Shown piece after piece: positions 26,969 to 36,102 of a stretch of 64,000 nucleotides of DNA. The translations under genes and the position numbers were made by a program. This DNA comes from Candidatus Thiodiazotropha sp. (ex Codakia rugifera) (lineage in GTDB: Bacteria; Pseudomonadota; Gammaproteobacteria; Chromatiales; Chromatiaceae): NCBI GenBank assembly GCA_025656675.1, contig JAHXHN010000002.1, positions 661,302-725,301 on the forward strand. The letters are read 5' to 3'. A model generated the notes under the pieces. It did not search any database. It was not told the origin of the DNA and worked only from the letters and a program-made list of their open reading frames with translations. Each line of letters begins with the position of its first letter. Positions within the stretch are counted from its first letter, which is position 1.

Positions 26969-28627
26969 GTGCGATTCGGTCACATCCAGCTGGATGATGC
27001 AGAAGGTTCAATTCTTGCACATACCCTGCATGTCGAGGGCGGTGTATTCAAAAAAGGGCGCTTTTTGTCGGCGGATGATTTGTATGCACTTGGAAGAGCG
27101 GGCATAACCAAGGTCGTCGCAGCCCGCCTGGATTCCGATGACCTGCATGAAGATCCGGCGGCTGATCGAATAGCCAGGTCCGTCGCTGTGAGCGGTCTTA
27201 GAATCGGTGCTGCATTTACTGGCCGATGTAACCTTTATGCGGAATCCAAAGGACTCGTGCTCTACCAGCAGGCGCAGCTCGATCATTTGAATCTGGTGGA
27301 TGAGGCAATTACTCTGGCGGCTCTGCCACCGTATCATCCAGTGGTATATCGGCAAATGGTAGCGACCATCAAGATTATCCCCTACGGTGTATCCAGACTG
27401 TTGGTGGAACGAGCAGAGGAACTGCTCAAGGGGCTTGCAGGTCTGATTCAGCTTGTGCCGTTCCAATCAAAAGCTGTAGGGCTGGTACAGACTCGATTGG
27501 CGGGTACCAAGGTGAAGCTATTGGATCGTACGCGAAATACGCTTAGAGCTCGTCTGGAGAGCTGTGGCAGCCGACTTCACTCGGAGAGTCGTTGTGCACA
27601 TGATCCTGCAGGTATAGCCGACGCCTTGCAGCAGCTCCTCACCGCCGGATGCGATCTATTGCTGATTGCCGGTGCATCGGCCACTACCGATCGACGCGAT
27701 GTTCTGCCCATGGGGATTGAGTCTGCGGGCGGTGTAGTGGAGCGCCTGGGCATGCCGGTCGACCCAGGAAACCTGCTCGTAATGGGCCGATGCCAGGGTG
27801 ACGTGCCTGTGCTGGGACTGCCGGGCTGTGCCCGTTCGCCTGCTATCAATGGTTTGGATTTTGTATTACAAAGACTACTGGCGGGATTGCCGCTGTCTGC
27901 AGAAGAGATCGGCCGAATGGGGGGAGGGGGGTTACTGAAAGGCGTACCGGGATTTCGATCCTTTCGTACCGATGTGGATCAGGGGGATCCGGCGTCGAAG
28001 AAACCCGTCTATCCTGCAGCCCCGCGCATTGCGGCACTTGTCCTGGCTGCCGGCAGTTCTGACCGTATGGGGGAACAGAACAAACTACTCCTATCAGTCT
28101 CAGGCAAACCAATGGTCCGACAGGTCGTCGAGCAGGTTTTGGCCTCCCAGGCCGATTCCGTCTCAGTTGTACTGGGGCATGAAGCGGAGCTGGTTGGCAA
28201 GTCACTGGCCGATGTGGATGTTCACTTGGTAGAGAATCCATCCTATCGGGAGGGACTTAGCAGCTCATTGAGAGCAGGTATCGAGGCCCTGCCGAATGAT
28301 GTGGATGGTGTTTTGGTTTGCCTGGCAGACATGCCTTGGGTCAATAGCAGTGATCTCAATCGTCTGATCGCTGGATACAGTGAACTGGATGGACGTTTGG
28401 TTTGTGTACCTACCTGGCAAGGAAAAAGGGGAAATCCGGTGCTTTGGGGAAAACGATTCTTCGATGAGATCATGGCCCTTCGTGGTGATCAGGGTGCCAG
28501 AAAGCTTATTGAACGACACATTGATGTTCTCTGTGAGGTACCCATGTCACAATCCGGCGTGTTGCGAGACATCGATAACCAGGAGGAAGCCAGTCTGCTG
28601 GCTGATTCATTGCTGAAGGACGGTTAG
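26969..28627 (+). CDS. MoeA/MogA-like domain fused to MocA-type molybdenum cofactor nucleotidyltransferase
   Basis: 552 residues from a GTG. Residues 1-330 resemble a molybdopterin-binding (MoeA/MoaB-like) domain, with the GASATTDRRDVLP and VLGLPGCARSP segments corresponding to the GGxSxGxxD and GLPGNP motifs. Residues 350-550 are a MobA/MocA-type nucleotidyltransferase: LAAGSSDRMGEQNKLL (N-terminal G-rich loop), LADMPWV (metal-binding Asp) and GKRGNPVLWG. MocA makes the cytosine dinucleotide cofactor used by xanthine-dehydrogenase-family enzymes. Two such enzymes are encoded within 10 kb on either side, so this gene likely supplies their cofactor. Confidence 0.88.
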   Translation: MRFGHIQLDDAEGSILAHTLHVEGGVFKKGRFLSADDLYALGRAGITKVVAARLDSDDLHEDPAADRIARSVAVSGLRIGAAFTGRCNLYAESKGLVLYQQAQLDHLNLVDEAITLAALPPYHPVVYRQMVATIKIIPYGVSRLLVERAEELLKGLAGLIQLVPFQSKAVGLVQTRLAGTKVKLLDRTRNTLRARLESCGSRLHSESRCAHDPAGIADALQQLLTAGCDLLLIAGASATTDRRDVLPMGIESAGGVVERLGMPVDPGNLLVMGRCQGDVPVLGLPGCARSPAINGLDFVLQRLLAGLPLSAEEIGRMGGGGLLKGVPGFRSFRTDVDQGDPASKKPVYPAAPRIAALVLAAGSSDRMGEQNKLLLSVSGKPMVRQVVEQVLASQADSVSVVLGHEAELVGKSLADVDVHLVENPSYREGLSSSLRAGIEALPNDVDGVLVCLADMPWVNSSDLNRLIAGYSELDGRLVCVPTWQGKRGNPVLWGKRFFDEIMALRGDQGARKLIERHIDVLCEVPMSQSGVLRDIDNQEEASLLADSLLKDG

Positions 28628-28740
28628 TTTTAAATCACATGAAACAACGCCCGACTATCCTGTCTGATGAAATAGGTTAGTCAGACAATAGGATCAGGTA
28701 TTGGATCTATCATCATGCTAGACAGGCCCTAGGCAAACAG

Positions 28741-29949
28741 GTGTTTTTCAAAATTCCTCTATTTAAAAGCGGGTTTCGACCCTTCTTTTTGCTCGGCTCC
28801 ATGTATGGTCTTTTGTTGATGCTTTTCTGGCTGCCCCTGACAATAGGACAATCCCATTGGATAGGCGGCAGTAGTGGTTTCATGTTATGGCATCAGCATG
28901 AAATGCTGTTCGGTTTTGTTGCTGCAATTGTATGTGGCTTTATCATGACAGCACTGCCAAGCTGGGCAAAATCAAAGGAGATTGACAAAGGTAAGCTGGC
29001 TCTTCTGGTGGCGATTTGGCTGGCTGGGCGGATAGCTGTTTTTGCGGGAGGGATGATACCTCAACCACTTGTCGGTTTGATCGATCTTGCCTTTCCTGTT
29101 GCCTTTTTGATTATTGCCGCTCCTGAACTGTTTTATGTGCGGAATAAATTTTATCTCCTGCTTATCCCCTTTCTCCTGGCATTATTTTTCGGCAATCTGC
29201 TGTTTTATTATGGCATGAGCCATTCAGATTGGATGCTTGCAGGAAAAGGGATTCGACTGGGTATATATACAATCATATTTCACTGTACGATCGTGGGTGG
29301 TTTTCTAACACCGATTTTCACCGAAACAGCACTGCAGGAGAGTCATCCGGAGTGCCATGTTTCCGGCCATCGAATATGGGATTGGCTGTCATTGATAACG
29401 ATTCCGTTACTGGCACTGAGTGACATGCTTGAATTCAATCCGATGTGGCAGGCAGGTATCGCCTTCTCATGTGTATTCATTCATGGCATGAGGATGTCGG
29501 GTTGGCGGAGTGCCCGAATCCTGGACAAACCAGTGCTTTGGATCATGCACCTGGGTTACGCTTGGCTAGTCATTGCGTTTGCCCTGAAAGGGCTGGAGGA
29601 TCTCGGGTTGTTGACAGATAGCGGGATTTGGGTTCATGCATTTACTGTTGGCACCCTGGGCTCACTGATGATGGGGTTCATGACCCGAATCGTACTTCGA
29701 CACACAGGTAGGCCGGTGATGCCCCATCCATTTCTGGTGGTTTGTTTCTACCTGATGTTCGTATCGGGATTGATGAGAGTTTTTGGAACGATGGCTGGGC
29801 TGAACAGTCAACTGTTGGTTTTAAGTGCGTTACTCTGGGCCACACCCTTTCTGGTGTACCTGATTTTTTACGGGAAAATGTTGCTTCATCCCAGCATGCC
29901 AAGAAACGAGGCTGTGTCAAAGCGTGAAGTCGAAGCTGGCATCGAATAG
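28741..29949 (+). CDS. nnrS: NnrS family heme-copper membrane protein
   Basis: 402 residues from a GTG, with about 12 hydrophobic helices. The N-terminal segment FKSGFRPFFLLGS and the WHQHEMLFGF segment are NnrS signatures; the histidines are likely metal ligands. NnrS proteins protect against nitric oxide and associated iron-chelate stress. A 7-bp inverted repeat (TGTCTGA at 28661-28667, TCAGACA at 28681-28687) lies upstream, but no FNR/NNR box was recognised. Neighbours do not include denitrification genes, so its use here could be protection of iron-sulfur and molybdenum enzymes. Confidence 0.88.
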   Translation: MFFKIPLFKSGFRPFFLLGSMYGLLLMLFWLPLTIGQSHWIGGSSGFMLWHQHEMLFGFVAAIVCGFIMTALPSWAKSKEIDKGKLALLVAIWLAGRIAVFAGGMIPQPLVGLIDLAFPVAFLIIAAPELFYVRNKFYLLLIPFLLALFFGNLLFYYGMSHSDWMLAGKGIRLGIYTIIFHCTIVGGFLTPIFTETALQESHPECHVSGHRIWDWLSLITIPLLALSDMLEFNPMWQAGIAFSCVFIHGMRMSGWRSARILDKPVLWIMHLGYAWLVIAFALKGLEDLGLLTDSGIWVHAFTVGTLGSLMMGFMTRIVLRHTGRPVMPHPFLVVCFYLMFVSGLMRVFGTMAGLNSQLLVLSALLWATPFLVYLIFYGKMLLHPSMPRNEAVSKREVEAGIE

Positions 29950-30001
29950 TACTCGCAAGCACTCTAATGTCCATGCCCGATTGCAATACATATTAGAATT
30001 C

Positions 30002-31183
30002 CTACAACACGAAGTGGGCGCGGTTCGAACCACGGTATGCAGCATGTAGATAGCAACTCTGTTCGCCCATAGCAACAAGTTTGCGTGCGGCATCATCATT
30101 TTCTGAAGAATCAATAAAGACATGCGTATTAACCGGCATGGCCTGCGCTGCAGTGTCACCATCAGCTGTGGCACTGGGCAGACTAAACCAGGTGTCTTGC
30201 ACGATACGGTAGTCCGAGAGATCTTGTTTGGCGAGATGTGCGTACCGACCGAGCTGTGTCATGAAACAAAACGATACTCCTGCTGCAACGTATGCGAGTG
30301 CACCCGGCGCACGTTCCGCACCACCGAATCTAGCAGATTCGTCGGCCAGGATTCGGTAAACCCCGCTAACAGGCTTTGACAATTGTACCTGTGTTTCCTT
30401 GATGCCATCGTCCCGTAACGTACATACGCCCCGTAGGTGCAAACTGCGTTTCTGGTCCATGGCAAGTCCTGATCCTGAACCCTGAGAACCACCGGTCACA
30501 ATCATCAATCCATCCTCACCCTTTGAAAGGATTTCCGGAAGAAAATTTTGCGTGGAGGCGGGTTCTACAATGTCGAACAGACACGCAGGGTCATTGACAT
30601 TGTATCCCCTGGCGGAGATTGTTTTATCTAGCTGTACATCAATGCCGTTTTTGCTCAAAAGAAAACAACTGTTTAGAGCGCTGGACATAGTGGCGAATGC
30701 CGGTGAGGCAGCCACGGCCAGCACACCAAGTTCGTTTAACACGCCGTTTGAAGCATCTGCATCAATATCGAATTTGACCCGTACTGGCATGGCGGAACCA
30801 GTCATCGTTCCTTTTGCAATGGAACCTTCCATGGCATAGTAGTTGTCAACCGTGACCTTGATGTTGCGAACCATGATGTCTCGCTGTCGTGCTAGAGCTT
30901 GTACTTCCGAAACAAGTGATACTGCCAGTCCGGTAGTGAAGTAGGCGAGGGGAAACGGTGCCAGGTCAGTGCCATTCAGCCAGGGCCCTTCGTCACAGAC
31001 AATACGCCAGGATGTGCCAGTCGGCCCGTACATGACCAGAGCTTCTTTCTGAAAACCTTCCATTGCACGTGTCACCGTCCGCACACGGATTTCTGTGTCG
31101 CTCGCTAAGTCTTCGAATGGTAGCTCGGAGTTCGCTGCTGTCTTGAATACGAATGGATAGGGATTATCTAGGATGGATGACAT
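30002..31183 (-). CDS. Two-domain OsmC-family protein
   Basis: 393 residues. Two OsmC-like halves can be traced. The first is around FPLAYFTTGLAVSLVSEVQALA (about 78-99) with the expected second helix near PAFATMSSALNSC. The second is around GALAYVAAGVSFCFMTQLGRYA (about 290-311) ending in EQSCYLHAAYRG near 374-385. The usual OsmC unit is about 140 residues with two redox cysteines. Here the second half keeps one cysteine in each helix, while the first half lacks the first one. Such proteins detoxify organic peroxides, though divergent members occur in catabolic operons. Its divergent or accessory role beside the XDH-like enzyme is inferred. Confidence 0.75.
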   Translation of the reverse strand: MSSILDNPYPFVFKTAANSELPFEDLASDTEIRVRTVTRAMEGFQKEALVMYGPTGTSWRIVCDEGPWLNGTDLAPFPLAYFTTGLAVSLVSEVQALARQRDIMVRNIKVTVDNYYAMEGSIAKGTMTGSAMPVRVKFDIDADASNGVLNELGVLAVAASPAFATMSSALNSCFLLSKNGIDVQLDKTISARGYNVNDPACLFDIVEPASTQNFLPEILSKGEDGLMIVTGGSQGSGSGLAMDQKRSLHLRGVCTLRDDGIKETQVQLSKPVSGVYRILADESARFGGAERAPGALAYVAAGVSFCFMTQLGRYAHLAKQDLSDYRIVQDTWFSLPSATADGDTAAQAMPVNTHVFIDSSENDDAARKLVAMGEQSCYLHAAYRGSNRAHFVL

Positions 31184-31477
31184 GTTTCAATTGACCTCGC
31201 TAACGATAAATCCATCAGTAGATCGTAGCTCGTCTTTTTCCGGATAATACCATTTGTGTGCATTATGCTTTGTTGCCAGCGCAAAATGCATTTTACTTGG
31301 TTGCTCTGCTGCACACAGGAGAATTATGGCTATATACGACTCATCCGGGTCACAAGGAACATGTTGGCTTCAATGCGAATATCTCAGGTGGGCCGTGAGT
31401 TACCTATCCCTTTCTACTTGGGAATGGCTGTTTTTAATATGTTATGTTACCCATCTCGTCTGCAAGTGGGATTAACT

Positions 31478-31831
31478 ATGATTAATGTCGGCTGTGTATT
31501 ATATACAAAAGGCGAAGAGCCAGGATCACTCAATGCCAAGTGGTGTCATCCTCTTTTCGGTAAAGGTGTATTTGGGACAGGAAAAGCAACAGGTGGACCA
31601 GTAGAAGGTTTCGTAGGCCGTTATCAAATACAGTATTTTGATGCTGAAGGTAATCATATAGCAGGTTTTGAATTAGATATTCAAAAAGATGGCGAGTATT
31701 ACGAGTTGGCGTGGATAGATAACGGAACAGTTCTAGATCTAGGTATTGGCATGGAGGTTTCAGAAGGTCTTGCTGCGGGCTGGCGCCGTATCAAAGATAC
31801 ACCTCCACAGGATTTTGAAACTCAGGAGTAA
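31478..31831 (+). CDS. Hypothetical small protein
   Basis: 117 residues from the ATG at 31478, with a weak AAGTGGG site just upstream. The frame stays open to 31256, but the upstream part is rich in cysteine and unlike protein. Predicted to be soluble, beta-rich and acidic, with a glycine-rich turn (GKGVFGTGKATGGP) and a repeated strand pattern (GRYQIQYFDAEG, AGFELDIQKDGEYYELAW). I do not recognise the family. It is more A+T-rich than its neighbours and lies opposite to the OsmC and XdhC genes, so it may be a later insertion. Confidence 0.55.
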   Translation: MINVGCVLYTKGEEPGSLNAKWCHPLFGKGVFGTGKATGGPVEGFVGRYQIQYFDAEGNHIAGFELDIQKDGEYYELAWIDNGTVLDLGIGMEVSEGLAAGWRRIKDTPPQDFETQE

Positions 31832-31832
31832 C

Positions 31833-31861
31833 TTTCAGCTCAATGCCGCTAGCAGCTGAAA
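31833..31861. terminator. Possible bidirectional hairpin between convergent genes
   Basis: TTTCAGCT (31833-31840) pairs with AGCTGAAA (31854-31861) across a 13-base loop, between the small hypothetical gene and the convergent XdhC gene. The downstream T-content is moderate (ATCATTTTATT), so termination for the plus strand is plausible but not certain. Confidence 0.4.
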
Positions 31862-31877
31862 ATCATTTTATTCACTG

Positions 31878-32921
31878 TCAGGCAGAACGTGTATATCTTT
31901 CCTGAATCAATTGCGCCAATACGGAAACTGCAATTTCTGCTGGTGAGCGACCTCCAAGATTCAGGCCGGCCGGTGCACGAATCCTATGTAGCGAATCGCC
32001 CAAACCGATTTCGGTAAGACGCTCAATCCTTTTTGAGTGGGTACGTTTACTACCCAGGGCGCTGATGTAGAAAGCGGAACTTTTCAGGGCTGATATCAAT
32101 GCCGGATCGTCGATCTTTGGATCGTGAGACAGCGTAACCAGGGCGGTTCTTTCATCCAATTTTAACTGGTTTAATATCTGTTCCGGCCAGTCACAAACCA
32201 GATTGACATCAGGAAATCTTTCTGGATTGGCAAACGCTCTACGCGGGTCGATGACAGTGACCTGATAGTCGACTTCGGTAGCAATCGTTGCCAATACCTG
32301 TGCAATGTGCACCGCGCCGATAATGATCAATCGATAGGGTGGTACGTAACTGCGGACAAAAAGTGTATTATCCGCCTGTTCGATTTTACCGCTCCGTCCA
32401 CTGATCAACATAGTGTTGATCTGATCCAGCGAGTTCGCATTAAGACTCAATTCACCCACTGTATCTGACATTGAGTTAACTGAAGTTTTTGAACCATCTT
32501 CTAATTGGGTGACCGTTGCGATTGCAACGTTGTCCTTCCTCGCCTTTGGCAAATGCTCAGCGTAGATTGAATTGGATGCATTTTCCAAAAAGACCTGAAT
32601 GGCACCACCACAGGAAAGGCCAACTTCCCAGGCTTCCGCATCGCTAATCCCAAACTCGATCAGTTTTGGTCTACCGCCGTCCATCAACTCCAAGGCTTCG
32701 GAGACCACGGCACTCTCTATACAGCCTCCTGAGACCGAGCCGACAAAGTTGGCCTGTTCATCGATTACCAAGTGGCTGCCCACAGACCGAGGGGAAGACC
32801 CCCAGGTTTCGATGACAGTGGCCAGAACTGTTTTTCTCCCTTCCCTGAGCCACTGACCCATGGTGTCGAGCTCATCGCCCAAACCGATGCCATTATCGAA
32901 AGTTACTGGAGAATCAGCCAT
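31878..32921 (-). CDS. XdhC/CoxF-family molybdenum cofactor insertion protein
   Basis: 347 residues. The N-terminal XdhC_CoxI domain shows the characteristic WGSSPRSVGSHLVI and GSVSGGCIESAVV segments (about 40-70). The C-terminal half is a Rossmann-like XdhC_C domain (YRLIIIGAVHIAQVLATIA, then VIDPRRAFANPERFPD and LSHDPKIDDPAL). XdhC binds and sulfurates the molybdenum cofactor before it enters the enzyme. It lies 294 bases downstream of the XDH-like subunit genes on the same strand and probably serves that enzyme. The Cox-type operon at 9.6 kb has no XdhC of its own. Confidence 0.92.
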   Translation of the reverse strand: MADSPVTFDNGIGLGDELDTMGQWLREGRKTVLATVIETWGSSPRSVGSHLVIDEQANFVGSVSGGCIESAVVSEALELMDGGRPKLIEFGISDAEAWEVGLSCGGAIQVFLENASNSIYAEHLPKARKDNVAIATVTQLEDGSKTSVNSMSDTVGELSLNANSLDQINTMLISGRSGKIEQADNTLFVRSYVPPYRLIIIGAVHIAQVLATIATEVDYQVTVIDPRRAFANPERFPDVNLVCDWPEQILNQLKLDERTALVTLSHDPKIDDPALISALKSSAFYISALGSKRTHSKRIERLTEIGLGDSLHRIRAPAGLNLGGRSPAEIAVSVLAQLIQERYTRSA

Positions 32922-33132
32922 TGTCTTATGCCTGTTGATGAATATGGATTGATAAATCTACGCTTTCAATAGCAGTGATTCTACTTGAATGTACAATTAT
33001 TTCCTAAACCGGGTCCTGGATTCTTGATGAGTAGTGGACATGTAACAGTATGACGAAGATGGGTGTCTGGATTGTGGTTACAAGTGCGAGTTAATCGCTG
33101 TCTTGTGAAGCGCAATATCAACAAATCACCTC

Positions 33133-33188
33133 ATCCCGGCTCACGCCGGGATCCAGGGAAACTAGAGATGCGACATACCATTGGTATG
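33133..33188. repeat. REP-like palindrome pair
   Basis: ATCCCGGC-TCAC-GCCGGGAT (33133-33152) is a perfect 8-bp stem of the REP type, and CATACC-ATT-GGTATG (33174-33188) follows 21 bases later. The pair lies in the 294-base gap between the XDH-like operon and XdhC. This kind of CCCGGC palindrome is typically dispersed in many copies in gammaproteobacterial genomes; only one is seen in this window. Confidence 0.6.
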
Positions 33189-33215
33189 ACGAGTATTGCT
33201 GTTTTCGGATGGACA

Positions 33216-35570
33216 CTAAGCTGCGTGCTTTTCATTCAGTGCTTTTAATATTTTCTCCGGTGTAATGGGAAGATCCGTGATCTGAATGCCGATTGCATTG
33301 TAGATGGCATTGGCGGTTGCACCTACAGGTGCGACAAGCCCTGCTTCACCAACACTCTTCGCACCAAAGGGGCCATGGGGGTCAGGATTCTCTATGATGA
33401 CGTTAGTAATTTTCGGCATGTCGGATGGTCCCAACATCTTGTAGTCGGTAAATGTGTTGTTCAATACTTTACCGTCAGTACTGAAATACAACTCTTCAGT
33501 CAATGCCATGCCAAGTCCCTGCTGGGCACCTCCCTCGAGTTGTCCTTCCACCACAGCGGGATTGATCGCTCTGCCAATATCATGACCATTAACCATTTCG
33601 ATGAGTTTGATCTCTCCGGTTTCCGTATCCACCTCGAGTTCCACAAAACAAGCGCCAAAAGGTGGAGAGTTATGCATGGGGTTGAAACTGGAGTAGCCCA
33701 ATATCTGGCCGGGTATGGTGTCCGGTGCGCCGGTCTGCGGGTTAAGGAAGGGATAAACGCCACCCGAACAGATCTCCGAGGCAGCAACCTTTCTGTCCGG
33801 CGATCCTTTGACGAAGATCTGTTTGTCTTCGATTTCAAGATCGTCAGGATTAGCCTCCAGCATCGTTGCAGCCCGCTCTAACAGTTGTTTCAAGGCATCC
33901 TTACAGGCTGCCATAACAGCACCGCCGCCTACATAGAGTGTACGACTCGCATGAGCGCCAATATCGTAACCCGCATCGTTACTGTCACCTACCGAGAGAG
34001 AGACATCTTCCAAAGGAAATCCCAGGGTTTCCGCAGCAATCTGCCGTAACGTGGTATGAGAGCCTTGTCCCATATCGGAACAGGCGAAGGCAACGACAGC
34101 AGTGGCATCTTCATTGAGCCTGACAGTGCAAACCGTGTGTTCCAAGAGCATCGGCATGGCACCACTGGTGTGGACCATGACAGCGACGCCTACACCACGA
34201 CGCTTGACGCCTGTTTGTTGGGCATATTTTTCACGTTTTGCCTTCCAATCTATTGCCTTTGCACCTTCATCCAGCACCTCATCCAATGCACAAGAGGCAT
34301 AGGGAACCCCTGCGCACCACCCGTCATCACCGACATCCTTATGCCATTTTTTACGCCACTCAACAGGATCGATCTTCAGTTCATGGCAGGCACGATCGAC
34401 AAGTTGTTCCAATACAAAATTGGTCTGTGGATTACCATAACCTCGATAGGCGCCACAAACCGGCTGATTGGTGAAATAGGATTCACCCTTATAGCGGAGT
34501 GCGCCAAATTTATAGAGGCCGCTTACCCAACCCCCTGTGGTAAAGGCGACACCGGAACCGTCTAAATAGTAGCCGCCCTTATAATTGACAAATTTTGCAT
34601 CGCAGGCGACCGGGGTGCCATCTTTCTTAAAACCCATCTTCATCCAATAGTCTCCGGGGTGACGGCTTGGTGAGGTCAGCCAATCCTCCTCCCTTGGAGA
34701 TTGGACCTTGATCGGATGTCCGGGTAGCGCCATGGCAAGGGCACAGATATGAGGTTCAAGCACCATACCCAGACGTGCGCCAAAACCGCCGCCAACAACG
34801 GTTTGTATGATTCTCACCCTGGACATCGGCAGATTGAATAACTTTGCGATCTTTGGCTGCACACTTTTGGGCATTTGGGTGGATGTCCAACAGGAGAGCA
34901 GCCCATCGTCATCATAAAGTGCGATATAGCTGTTAGGCTCCATCTGGGCCTGTTTCTGTTTGCTGGTGTAAAAGTTATCTTCTACGATAATATCGGCTTC
35001 CTTGAAGCCCTCATCAGCATCGCCCCAGCCAAGCGTGTTGTTGGGAAAGGCCGGCTCAGGAAGTTCAAAGGCCATATTGCGGGGTTTTTGTGGCGTAAAC
35101 TGGACCGCGCCATCCTGGGACGATTCCGTTGCATTCAAATAGACCGGCAAGGGTTCATACTCGACTTTGATCCGCTCCGCGGCCCTTTCGGCAGCTTCCT
35201 CAGTTGTTGCAACAATGGCAGCGATGCCATCACCATAGTGTTTGACGTGGTCTGTCAATATTTTCTGATCTTCGATATCACCCAGCATCCCGCGCATATC
35301 TTCTGAAACCATGATGTCTATAACCGACTGGTTATAAAACTTGGTTGTCAGGTCTTCTGGCGCGAAAACCTTGACCACACCAGGTATTTTTGCCGCTTCG
35401 GAGAGATCCAGTGATTTCACCTTTGCATGGGCATGTTCATAACACCGTACGATTTTGGCGTGCAATGTTCCTGGGAGATTGATGTCAGCGGCATAGACAG
35501 CCCGACCAGTCACTTTAGCCTTGACATCGATCTTGATTTCACTTTTTCCGACAGTTCTGAATTCAGTCAT
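33216..35570 (-). CDS. Xanthine-dehydrogenase-family molybdenum-binding (large) subunit
   Basis: 784 residues with a GGAGGA ribosome site. The N-terminal Ald_Xan_dh_C domain (KVTGRAVYAADINLPG) is followed by the Mo-binding domains. The active-site loop reads AYRGYGNPQ, close to the AFRGFGGPQ loop of xanthine dehydrogenases and unlike CO dehydrogenase. The catalytic glutamate lies in the KSVGEAG motif near the C-terminus. It hydroxylates a carbon next to a ring nitrogen or an aldehyde, with water as oxygen source. It forms an operon with the FAD and 2Fe-2S subunit genes just upstream in transcription order. A purine- or N-heterocycle-type substrate is inferred. Confidence 0.92.
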   Translation of the reverse strand: MTEFRTVGKSEIKIDVKAKVTGRAVYAADINLPGTLHAKIVRCYEHAHAKVKSLDLSEAAKIPGVVKVFAPEDLTTKFYNQSVIDIMVSEDMRGMLGDIEDQKILTDHVKHYGDGIAAIVATTEEAAERAAERIKVEYEPLPVYLNATESSQDGAVQFTPQKPRNMAFELPEPAFPNNTLGWGDADEGFKEADIIVEDNFYTSKQKQAQMEPNSYIALYDDDGLLSCWTSTQMPKSVQPKIAKLFNLPMSRVRIIQTVVGGGFGARLGMVLEPHICALAMALPGHPIKVQSPREEDWLTSPSRHPGDYWMKMGFKKDGTPVACDAKFVNYKGGYYLDGSGVAFTTGGWVSGLYKFGALRYKGESYFTNQPVCGAYRGYGNPQTNFVLEQLVDRACHELKIDPVEWRKKWHKDVGDDGWCAGVPYASCALDEVLDEGAKAIDWKAKREKYAQQTGVKRRGVGVAVMVHTSGAMPMLLEHTVCTVRLNEDATAVVAFACSDMGQGSHTTLRQIAAETLGFPLEDVSLSVGDSNDAGYDIGAHASRTLYVGGGAVMAACKDALKQLLERAATMLEANPDDLEIEDKQIFVKGSPDRKVAASEICSGGVYPFLNPQTGAPDTIPGQILGYSSFNPMHNSPPFGACFVELEVDTETGEIKLIEMVNGHDIGRAINPAVVEGQLEGGAQQGLGMALTEELYFSTDGKVLNNTFTDYKMLGPSDMPKITNVIIENPDPHGPFGAKSVGEAGLVAPVGATANAIYNAIGIQITDLPITPEKILKALNEKHAA

Positions 35571-35594
35571 CTCGATTCCTCCGCATACCGGCTG

Positions 35595-36083
35595 TTAACC
35601 GTCAGCCTGAGCTATTTTTTTACCAGCAAGCTGAACTGCCGTGACGATTTTTTCATAACCCGTACAACGACAAATATTGCCTTCCAGCCACTCGCGTATC
35701 TCATCTTCCGATGGGTTGGGATTTTTTTTCAAAAGTCCTACGGATTTTAGAACCATACCTGGCGTACAGTAGCCGCATTGCACCGCCGCATTTTCAACAA
35801 AGGCTTCCTGAACCGGATGCAGGGTACCCTCTGCAGTTTGTAATCCGGCAGCTGTTGTAATGGATTTTCCATCCATAGTGGCTGCCAGGGTCAGGCATGA
35901 GTTGATTACCTTCTGATCATCCACCAGAACGGTGCAAGCGCCGCATTCACCGGTACCGCATCCATACTTGGTTTCGGGCATATTCAATTCGTCTCGTAAG
36001 ACATCGAGCAAGGTTTTGTTGGGCTGGATCGTTATCTCATGGACAGCGCCATTGACCTGCAGACTGATACTATGTTTTTTCAT
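35595..36083 (-). CDS. Xanthine-dehydrogenase-family 2Fe-2S (small) subunit
   Basis: 162 residues from the ATG at 36083 (MKKHSISLQ); an upstream in-frame ATG at 36194 would extend into the preceding gene and adds no family sequence. Cluster ligands are present: GCGTGECGACTV for the ferredoxin-like cluster and CGYC...CRC for the second. It carries electrons from the Mo site to FAD. It lies 19 bases after the FAD subunit gene and 24 bases before the large subunit gene, the order M-S-L. Confidence 0.95.
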   Translation of the reverse strand: MKKHSISLQVNGAVHEITIQPNKTLLDVLRDELNMPETKYGCGTGECGACTVLVDDQKVINSCLTLAATMDGKSITTAAGLQTAEGTLHPVQEAFVENAAVQCGYCTPGMVLKSVGLLKKNPNPSEDEIREWLEGNICRCTGYEKIVTAVQLAGKKIAQADG

Positions 36084-36102
36084 CGTGTTTTCCCAAAATC
36101 GA

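Noticed and set aside
30021-30036. GGTTCGAACC-like T-arm sequence
   Set aside because: It is inside the OsmC gene, with no acceptor, D or anticodon arms around it, so it is not a tRNA.
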